Shown here one piece after another: positions 6,801 through 12,109 of a stretch of 12,109 nucleotides of DNA (its first letter is position 1; every line of letters starts with the position of its first letter). Where the stretch lies: NCBI GenBank assembly GCA_016303035.1, contig JAEDML010000017.1, positions 1-12,109 of the forward strand, written 5' to 3'. Source of the stretch: Clostridiaceae bacterium. GTDB taxonomy: Bacteria > Bacillota > Clostridia > Oscillospirales > Acutalibacteraceae. Position numbers and translations under genes: made by a program. The notes under the pieces were generated by a model. The model saw only the letters and a program-made list of their open reading frames with translations. It searched no databases and was not told the DNA's origin.

Positions 6801-7811
6801 TTAGATTTCAGCGAAGTACTTGATTGTACGAACCATCTGGCTTGTGTAGCTGTTCTCGTTATCATACCAAGAAACAACCTGTACCTGATAGGTATCGTCA
6901 TCAATCTTTGTAACCATGGTCTGTGTAGCGTCAAACAGTGAACCGTAGGTAATACCGATGATATCGGAAGAAACCAGCGGCTCCTCGGTATAACCGAAGG
7001 AAGCAGAAGAAGCAGCCTTCATAGCAGCGTTGATGCTTTCAGCGGTAACATCCTTACCCTTTACAACAGCAACAAGAATGGTTGTAGAACCGGTCGGTAC
7101 GGGAACACGCTGTGCAGAACCGATAAGCTTGCCGTTGAGTTCGGGAATTACCAGACCGATAGCCTTTGCAGCACCGGTAGAGTTAGGAACAATGTTAACC
7201 GCAGCGGCGCGTGCACGGCGAAGGTCGCCCTTTCTGTGAGGACCGTCAAGAACCATCTGGTCGCCTGTGAAGGCATGAACGGTGGTCATAATACCCGAAA
7301 CGATGGGATAAGCCTTGTTAAGGGTATCAGCCATAGGAGCAAGACAGTTGGTTGTGCAGGAAGCGGCGGAAATAATCTTGTCATCCTTTGTAAGGGTCTT
7401 TTCGTTTACGCTGTAAACGATTGTCGGAAGATCCTTACCGGCAGGTGCGGAAATAACAACCTTTTTAGCGCCGGCGTCAATATGAGCCTGAGCCTTATCC
7501 TTAGAGCAGTAGAAGCCGGTGCATTCAAGAACAACATCAACACCGATTTCACCCCACGGAAGATCCGCAGCGTTCTTTTCTGCATAAATCTTGATTGTCT
7601 TACCGTCTACGGTAATGCTGTCTTCTCCGGCAGTAACCTTATCTGCAAGAGCATATCTGCCCTGTGCAGAGTCATACTTAAGAAGATGAGCAAGCATTGC
7701 GGGGCTGGTAAGATCGTTTATTGCAACAACCTCATAACCCTCTGCGCCGAACATCTGGCGGAATGCGAGACGGCCGATACGGCCAAAACCATTGATAGCA
7801 ACTTTAACCAT
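6801..7811 (-). CDS. gap: glyceraldehyde-3-phosphate dehydrogenase, type I
   Basis: Glycolytic enzyme converting glyceraldehyde 3-phosphate, phosphate and NAD+ to 1,3-bisphosphoglycerate, in the cytoplasm as a tetramer. The N-terminal Rossmann fold has NGFGRIGR (7-14) and Asp33 in AINDL, the residue that favours NAD+ over NADP+. The active site SCTTNCLAP (151-159) holds catalytic Cys152, with His179 in TTVHAFTGDQ. The phosphate-binding and S-loop segments GDLRRARAAA and NSTGAAKAIG follow, and the C-terminal WYDNENSY is intact. At 336 residues the length is standard. The ATG at 7811 follows a perfect AGGAGG by eight bases, consistent with a highly expressed gene. It has its own promoter, a possible Rex operator upstream and a strong terminator. 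No pgk or tpi lies beside it here. Confidence 0.98.
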   Translation of the reverse strand: MVKVAINGFGRIGRLAFRQMFGAEGYEVVAINDLTSPAMLAHLLKYDSAQGRYALADKVTAGEDSITVDGKTIKIYAEKNAADLPWGEIGVDVVLECTGFYCSKDKAQAHIDAGAKKVVISAPAGKDLPTIVYSVNEKTLTKDDKIISAASCTTNCLAPMADTLNKAYPIVSGIMTTVHAFTGDQMVLDGPHRKGDLRRARAAAVNIVPNSTGAAKAIGLVIPELNGKLIGSAQRVPVPTGSTTILVAVVKGKDVTAESINAAMKAASSASFGYTEEPLVSSDIIGITYGSLFDATQTMVTKIDDDTYQVQVVSWYDNENSYTSQMVRTIKYFAEI

Positions 7812-7836
7812 TGGAAAAACCTCCTAATATTTTTAC

Positions 7837-7872
7837 TTTTACTATTTTACCCCATTTATATACATTTTTCAA
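7837..7872 (-). promoter_or_regulatory. sigma-A-type promoter of gap
   Basis: On the minus strand TTGAAA (7867-7872), a 17-base spacer and TAAAAT (7844-7849), each five of six to consensus. Transcription would start near 7837, giving a leader of about 26 bases that ends in AGGAGG (7825-7820). The Rex-like site lies six bases upstream of the -35 box. Confidence 0.7.
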
Positions 7873-7878
7873 GATATT

Positions 7879-7896
7879 TTGTTTAAAGTTTAACAA
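7879..7896. promoter_or_regulatory. possible Rex operator in the gap divergent promoter region
   Basis: TTGTTTAAAGTTTAACAA is an 18-base near-palindrome. Eight of nine base steps are symmetric except one T/T pair and the central A/G. The known clostridial Rex operator is TTGTTAA-N4-TTAACAA. One half here (7890-7896) is perfect and the other differs at a single base (7884). It lies between the gap -35 box and the -35 region of the divergent gene at 7952. Rex senses NADH/NAD+ and controls fermentation and redox genes in Clostridia. No rex gene is in the window, so this rests on the motif and its location. Confidence 0.5.
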
Positions 7897-7898
7897 TT

Positions 7899-7934
7899 TT
7901 TTTATTTTTCATTAAAATTGGTATAATAAACACA
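7899..7934 (+). promoter_or_regulatory. extended -10 promoter of the gene at 7952
   Basis: A perfect TATAAT at 7922-7927 is preceded by TG at 7919-7920, an extended -10 element. The -35 region 17 bases upstream (TTTTTA, 7899-7904) is poor, which extended -10 promoters tolerate. Transcription would start near 7934, giving a very short leader that carries GGAGGT at 7940-7945. Confidence 0.65.
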
Positions 7935-7951
7935 TAAACGGAGGTATAAAA

Positions 7952-8524
7952 ATGCCCTTTTTACCCAAAAGCCGCGAGCGCTATTTCGCCGCTCTGCGAA
8001 ACTACATTCATCTGTCGGTAAACCGCAGCGGTATTTCTTTAAAGCACTGCGAGCTGTACAGAAAAATTATACTTGCCGAAATTTTCTGCCTTGAAAGGAA
8101 AAAAGAGCCTGCCGACATAATAAGGATTACCGATTCCGTTTTGGGAGCCGCCGTTATACTGCTTTTAAGAAAAGGAATATGGCTATCCACCGAATTAGGC
8201 GGCAAAGGAACATATATGCTGGATATTAAAAACTATACCGCGCTGCTTTTAGAAATTTGCAGAGGCTGTAAAACCGACGGCTGTAAAATAACCGTAAAAG
8301 TAACGGAATCGGCGGCCTTTGTTGTGTCGGAGGGCGGCGAATGTACAAAAACGCTTGAACAGCTCGCCAAAAGAATAGGGGCTGTACTCTTTAAACTTAC
8401 CGATGAAAAAAAGACGGCATTAAAAATAGCATTGACCGAAACCGATTTGCCGCCTGTATCCTTTCGTGAAGACTGGCAGCTTGTAACCGACCGCCTTTCA
8501 CAAGCGAGAGTTTTTCTGTGTTAA
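7952..8524 (+). CDS. protein of unknown function, possibly a degenerate histidine-kinase-like core
   Basis: I do not recognise this 190-residue protein. The start is well supported: ATG six bases after GGAGGT, with an extended -10 promoter. No signal peptide or clear membrane helix is visible. It reads as mixed helix and strand with several Cys (33, 46, 103, 106, 111, 131, 190). Its pattern resembles a histidine-kinase core. EPADIIRITDSVLGAAVILLLRKGIWLSTEL (52-82) looks like the helix plus strand before an ATPase domain. ALLLEICRGCKTDGCKITV (97-115) stands where an N-box would be but lacks the Asn. VVSEGGE (124-130) stands in place of the DxGxG loop. LEQLAKRIGAVLFKLT...ALKIALTETDLP (135-167) resembles the final strands. 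If this is right, it should not bind ATP normally. It is the only complete plus-strand gene, divergent from gap and convergent with the flavoprotein operon. Confidence 0.85.
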   Translation: MPFLPKSRERYFAALRNYIHLSVNRSGISLKHCELYRKIILAEIFCLERKKEPADIIRITDSVLGAAVILLLRKGIWLSTELGGKGTYMLDIKNYTALLLEICRGCKTDGCKITVKVTESAAFVVSEGGECTKTLEQLAKRIGAVLFKLTDEKKTALKIALTETDLPPVSFREDWQLVTDRLSQARVFLC

Positions 8525-10092
8525 TTGAGATTATCTATAACCGCCTCGGCGCACCTTAACCCGTCTGCCGCGGCGGACATTATTCCGCCGGCATACCCTG
8601 CGCCCTCTCCGCAGGGATAAAGCCCGTCAACCGAAACGCTTTCAAAGCTTTCGCCGCGCAGAATCCTTACAGGTGACGAGCTTCGGGTTTCGGGTGCCGT
8701 AAGCACCGCCGACTTATCGGCAAAGCCGTGAATTTTTTTATCAAATTCCAAAATTCCCTTTTTAAGGCTTTCGCATATAAATTCGGGGAAAATTTCATTT
8801 AAATCCGTGTAACAAGTACGGGGCTTTACCGTCGGTTTTACCCTGCCGCTTGTTTCCGATTCGCCGAATACAAATCTTCCCACGGTACTTACAGGCACCG
8901 CCCCCTTACCGGCTTTAAAAGCCCTTTGCTCAATCATACGCTGAAAACGGCACCCTTCAAGCACATCGTCGCCCGGAATATCGGACGGGTCAATACCTAC
9001 AAGCAACGCGCTGTTGGCATTTATTCCGTTTCGATTGCTGTTGCTCATACCGTTTACGGCAATACCGCCCTGCTCGCTTGAAGCGTTAATTACCTCGCCG
9101 CCCGGGCACATACAAAAGGTGTAAACTCCCCTGCCGTTCGGCAGATGAACCGCAAGCTTGTAATCTGCGGCGCCGAGCGCCGGGTGATTCGCAAAATCCC
9201 CGTAAAGCGCGCGGTTTATATCGCTTTGCAGATGTTCTATGCGAACTCCCGCCGAAAAGGGCTTTCGTACCATATCAACGCCTTTTTCTTTAAGCATTTC
9301 AAAGGTGTCCCTTGCGGAATGTCCCGTCGCTAAGATAACCCTGTCACTCGGTATTTTTTCGCCGTTTACATATACTGCGGTTACCCTGCCGTCGGTAATT
9401 TCAATATCCTCAAGCAGGCTTTCAAAGCGGATTTCTCCCCCGAGCGAAATTATTTTCTTCCTCAGATTTTTTACCACCGTTTTCAGAATATCGGTGCCTA
9501 TATGAGGTTTTGCATCGGTTAATATGCTTTTCGGCGCGCCGTATTCCGCAAAGCATTCAAGCACGGCGCGACACCGGATATCCTTTATTCCGGTATTAAG
9601 CTTACCGTCGGAAAAGGTTCCGGCACCGCCCTCGCCGAATTGAACATTTGAGTTGACGCACAGTTTTCCTCCGTCAAAAAAGCGGTTTACATCCTTAGTT
9701 CTTGAATCGACATCTTTTCCGCGTTCAAGGACTATCGGACGAAGTCCGGCAACGGCAAGCGACAGCGACGCGAATATACCGGCAGGGCCGAAGCCTACAA
9801 CTATCGGTCGGTTTTTAACCGATACAGCGGCCTTTTTCCATTTATATTCTTTCCTTTCAAAAATCTGTGCGTTTTTACATCTGCGAACGGCATTTGTCTC
9901 ATCCGTTTTCAGTTCTGCCGTTACCGAACAGCAGAAATGCACATTATCCTTATGCCGCGCGTCGACCGATTTACGGTAAAGCGCGGCGCTTTTAACCTCG
10001 TCCGTCTTTATATGAAGCGCTTTTGCGACCGTGGGCGCGAGGTTATCAAAATCCGTATCAAGCGGAAGCTTCAGATTATTTATTATTATCAT
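8521..10092 (-). CDS. FAD-dependent dehydrogenase of the COG2509 type (uncharacterised)
   Basis: Predicted cytoplasmic flavoprotein whose substrate is unknown to me. The 523 residues fit the family. An N-terminal domain of about 90 residues, which looks like the alpha/beta domain usual here, precedes the FAD-binding Rossmann motif IVVGFGPAGIFASL (97-110). Glu123 ends the second strand (VLERG), suited to the FAD ribose. The segment VQFGEGGAGTFSDGKLNTG (150-168) is a family hallmark. A second nucleotide-contact motif DRVILATGHSARDT lies at about 250-263, and CGEGAGYAGGIMSAAADG near the C terminus completes the FAD site. No signal peptide is seen. The ATG at 10092 overlaps the stop of the preceding flavoprotein gene as ATGA, so the two are translationally coupled. 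Its own stop is shared as TTAA with the convergent gene, and no terminator is visible. Annotation as a sulfide or glutathione reductase would be unsupported. Confidence 0.92.
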   Translation of the reverse strand: MIIINNLKLPLDTDFDNLAPTVAKALHIKTDEVKSAALYRKSVDARHKDNVHFCCSVTAELKTDETNAVRRCKNAQIFERKEYKWKKAAVSVKNRPIVVGFGPAGIFASLSLAVAGLRPIVLERGKDVDSRTKDVNRFFDGGKLCVNSNVQFGEGGAGTFSDGKLNTGIKDIRCRAVLECFAEYGAPKSILTDAKPHIGTDILKTVVKNLRKKIISLGGEIRFESLLEDIEITDGRVTAVYVNGEKIPSDRVILATGHSARDTFEMLKEKGVDMVRKPFSAGVRIEHLQSDINRALYGDFANHPALGAADYKLAVHLPNGRGVYTFCMCPGGEVINASSEQGGIAVNGMSNSNRNGINANSALLVGIDPSDIPGDDVLEGCRFQRMIEQRAFKAGKGAVPVSTVGRFVFGESETSGRVKPTVKPRTCYTDLNEIFPEFICESLKKGILEFDKKIHGFADKSAVLTAPETRSSSPVRILRGESFESVSVDGLYPCGEGAGYAGGIMSAAADGLRCAEAVIDNLN

Positions 10093-11324
10093 TTTAAATC
10101 ACCGATATAGGACATTATACCGTCGGCGGCGCACATAGCGCTTGACCACGCCCATTGAAGGTTAAATCCTCCGCAGTCGCCGTTAATATCGAGTATTTCA
10201 CCGACGGCGAAAAGACCCTTATCCTTTTGCGACATCATACTTTTAGGCGAAAACTGAGAGGTATCAAGTCCGCCCGAGGTTACCTGTGAATTTATAAAGC
10301 CCGTGTTTCCGGTCACTTCAAAGCACATATTTTTAATAACCCCTGCCACTGTTTTTAAGACACCGATATTAAGCGAAGCTGCCGAATCCGACAGCTTACA
10401 GCCGCACATTTTTAAAATAATCTGACCGAGTCTTTTATTTAGCATACCCGTGAAAAACTCGTCAAGATTACGGTCTTTAAGCAACCCTGCCCGTTCTGTA
10501 AGGATATCACACAAGCCGTTAAAATCGGTTTCGGGCAGTAAATCAAGCGAAACGGTATATTTTTTATTTTCAGATATTTCTCCCGATACCTGAAGTATCG
10601 GCGGTCCGGAAAGTCCGTAATCGCAGAAAAGCACCTCTCCGTACTCCCGTCTTACGGCTTTGCCGTCGCTTTTAAGCGTTACTGCGGCGTTTACCTTTAT
10701 CCCCTTTAGTTGTCTTACCGTATCGGCAGGTGTTTTAATCTGAACTATCGCAGGTCTCATCCCTACGGTTTTATAGCCCTTGGTTTTTAATATGCGCAGA
10801 ATACCGCCGTCACATCCGAGCCTGTCGCCGCCCGAAAGCAGACCTGCCGCCGCCACGACGGCAGACGCGCAAAACACGCCGGAGTCGGTCACAGTCTCAT
10901 AACCGCTCTTCTTAAAGAAAATATCGGTGACGGCACAGTCGGTTAAAACCTCTATACCGAGCTTTTCACACTCAAACCTAAGCGAGTCAACAACAGAGGG
11001 TGCCTGTAACGAAGCAGGGTAAGCCTTGTCCCCTTCAAATATGAACGGCACGCCTATGCGGTAAAAAAATTCCTCCGCTATGTGTCTGCCGTATTTTTCA
11101 AGCGCGTATCTGCAAAATTCTGTATCCTTTCCGTGATAATGGCTTAAAGAAATATCCTTGTTTGTTATATTACAGCGGCCGTTGCCGGTTATTGCGAGCT
11201 TTTTGCCGACGCGCGGAAGCTTTTCAAGCACTAGAACCGAAAGCTCCGGCTTTTTTTGCTTTAAGCATACTGCCGTGCAAAGCCCCGAGGCTCCGCCGCC
11301 GATTATAATGACATCTCTTTTCAT
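10089..11324 (-). CDS. BaiN/HI0933-family FAD-dependent oxidoreductase
   Basis: Predicted cytoplasmic flavoprotein of the HI0933/COG2081 family (TIGR00275). The 411 residues show the family pattern: GGGASG dinucleotide loop (9-14), Glu34 at the end of the second strand, the strongly conserved KKLAITGNGRCNITN (41-55), a central inserted domain, and the C-terminal GEILDINGDCGGFNLQWAWSS (375-395) closing the FAD site. The family is widespread. One member, BaiN of Clostridium scindens, was reported to act in bile acid reduction, but others are often automatically labelled aminoacetone oxidase, and neither activity can be inferred here. The ATG at 11324 follows the phosphatase stop by one base with only a weak AAGGAAG upstream, so translation probably depends on the upstream gene. 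The stop overlaps the next start (ATGA). Confidence 0.94.
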   Translation of the reverse strand: MKRDVIIIGGGASGLCTAVCLKQKKPELSVLVLEKLPRVGKKLAITGNGRCNITNKDISLSHYHGKDTEFCRYALEKYGRHIAEEFFYRIGVPFIFEGDKAYPASLQAPSVVDSLRFECEKLGIEVLTDCAVTDIFFKKSGYETVTDSGVFCASAVVAAAGLLSGGDRLGCDGGILRILKTKGYKTVGMRPAIVQIKTPADTVRQLKGIKVNAAVTLKSDGKAVRREYGEVLFCDYGLSGPPILQVSGEISENKKYTVSLDLLPETDFNGLCDILTERAGLLKDRNLDEFFTGMLNKRLGQIILKMCGCKLSDSAASLNIGVLKTVAGVIKNMCFEVTGNTGFINSQVTSGGLDTSQFSPKSMMSQKDKGLFAVGEILDINGDCGGFNLQWAWSSAMCAADGIMSYIGDLK

Positions 11325-11325
11325 A

Positions 11326-12051
11326 TCAGTGCCGTTCTTCCTTATTTGAATACTGCTCGCAGAATCTTGCGGAAAAGGAGATCGGCTCGTTTGCTGCGTA
11401 AAGGTGGGATAAATCGCCGAAGCCGTTGCAGCGAAAATAAGCCGCGCCCTCCTCCCGTTCCTCGGTTATAAGGGTTGTAACCGAGGTCGGAAGCGCAACA
11501 AAGCCCTGCCATAAAACAATCGGTGAAATGCCGAGAATATGCGAAAGCAGTACACATTCTATTCCGAAATGACAGAAAAACGCAACGGTATCATTATTAG
11601 GTTTTAGCGCTTTATATATATTACCGTCACGCTTATAACCGTGCTTTTCAAGCAGACTGTCGAGCTCCCGACAGACATTTTCGTAAAGCGGCTCAACATT
11701 TCCGCTCTGCATAAGCTCGGTTTTAAGCCAGTTATCCTTATCGTAAAAATCAGTATTTTTTGTCCAGTATGACGGCATAAGGTCCCACGGTATACTCTCC
11801 CCACCGTCGGCAGGATTTATGATATGTGCAGGAAATTCCTGAAGCCAATCGAGTATTTCGGCATCCCTGCCGAACTTTTTAAGAGTAGGCGCCGCCGTTG
11901 CCCTTGCTCGGCCGAGCGGCGAGCAGTAAAAATAATCGACCGGCAGCTTGCCGATTCTCTCGGACAAAAGCTCTGCCTCCCTGAAACCCTTTTCAGTAAG
12001 TGAATCATTGACATAATCAGGGTCGCCGTGGCGTATTATTAAAAGCTTCAT
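11326..12051 (-). CDS. histidine phosphatase superfamily protein
   Basis: Phosphatase of the phosphoglycerate-mutase-like superfamily, which uses a phosphohistidine intermediate. The RHG motif is at the N terminus (LLIIRHGDPDY, Arg7-His8). Arg48 in YCSPLGRARATA and His161 in FFCHFGIE complete the phosphate pocket, and Glu72 in WLQEFP is the probable acid/base. The 241 residues are somewhat longer than simple phosphatases, owing to an insertion around 75-125 rich in Trp, Tyr and Asp that probably caps the active site. The residues after GxxxR do not point to cofactor-dependent phosphoglycerate mutase or to CobC, so the substrate is open. The ATG at 12051 follows GGAG by six bases, with another GGAGG just upstream. 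It heads the operon with the two flavoproteins. The superfamily is secure, but the function is not. Confidence 0.92.
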   Translation of the reverse strand: MKLLIIRHGDPDYVNDSLTEKGFREAELLSERIGKLPVDYFYCSPLGRARATAAPTLKKFGRDAEILDWLQEFPAHIINPADGGESIPWDLMPSYWTKNTDFYDKDNWLKTELMQSGNVEPLYENVCRELDSLLEKHGYKRDGNIYKALKPNNDTVAFFCHFGIECVLLSHILGISPIVLWQGFVALPTSVTTLITEEREEGAAYFRCNGFGDLSHLYAANEPISFSARFCEQYSNKEERH

Positions 12052-12089
12052 ATAGGTCTCCGTTCCTCCGTTTTTCGGTGCTGATTTTT

Positions 12090-12101
12090 AATATTATTGT
12101 A
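12090..12101 (-). promoter_or_regulatory. possible -10 box of the phosphatase-flavoprotein operon
   Basis: TACAAT on the minus strand (12096-12101, five of six to consensus) lies about 45 bases before the phosphatase ATG in an AT-rich stretch. The matching -35 box would fall beyond the window edge, so this is only a half-visible promoter. Confidence 0.35.
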
Positions 12102-12109
12102 TTGTTTTT

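Noticed and set aside
7236..7886. A 216-codon plus-strand frame opposite gap and its promoter
   Set aside because: It is a shadow of gap. It has no start signals and runs through the gap promoter region.
8560..8595. GC-rich inverted repeat near the convergent gene ends as a possible bidirectional terminator
   Set aside because: It lies inside the conserved C-terminal coding region of the flavoprotein and has no U run on either side.
1..12109. Search for tRNA genes, CRISPR arrays, insertion sequences or attachment sites
   Set aside because: The coding density leaves only spacers of about 250 bases or less, and none shows cloverleaf, repeat-spacer or terminal inverted repeat structure. No transposase or integrase motif appears in any real gene.

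Overview
The window reads as a chromosomal housekeeping segment of a low-GC Gram-positive bacterium, most likely an anaerobic gut-type member of the Clostridia. The evidence is the gene order hrcA-grpE-dnaK-dnaJ behind a CIRCE operator, a DnaK lacking about 25 residues of the ATPase domain relative to E. coli DnaK (the Gram-positive form), strong AGGAGG-type ribosome binding sites, sigma-A-like promoters and U-tailed terminators. I cannot name a genus. There is no tRNA, rRNA, CRISPR array, transposase, integrase or other sign of a mobile element.

Layout, read mostly on the minus strand from right to left. (1) 12051-8521: a three-gene, tightly coupled operon encoding a histidine (RHG) phosphatase, a BaiN/HI0933-type flavoprotein and a COG2509-type FAD-dependent dehydrogenase. 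The last two overlap by ATGA. (2) 7952-8524, plus strand: a 190-residue protein of unknown function. Its secondary-structure pattern resembles a degenerate histidine-kinase core. It converges on the redox operon and shares a TTAA stop with it. (3) 7811-6801: gap (glyceraldehyde-3-phosphate dehydrogenase), divergent from the small gene. The shared 140-bp intergenic region holds both promoters and an 18-bp near-palindrome that fits the Rex (NADH-sensing repressor) operator with one mismatch. (4) 6729-5236: malQ, starting about 20 bp after the gap terminator and ending in its own terminator. (5) 5119-308: the heat-shock operon, with promoter, CIRCE, hrcA, grpE, dnaK, an intercistronic hairpin, dnaJ and a strong terminator. 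Start codons are ATG, GTG, ATG and TTG in that order. (6) 57-1: the first 19 codons of a further minus-strand gene with its own promoter(s).

Functionally, the DnaK-DnaJ-GrpE machine is controlled by HrcA through CIRCE. Gap and MalQ belong to sugar and alpha-glucan catabolism, and the arrangement suggests malQ may be fed partly by read-through from gap. The possible Rex site would tie glycolytic gap, and perhaps the divergent unknown gene, to the NADH/NAD+ ratio. Most of the window is conventional. The points that deserve a second look are the Rex-like site, the degenerate kinase-like protein, the dnaK-dnaJ hairpin, the gap-malQ terminator junction and the phosphatase/two-flavoprotein operon.
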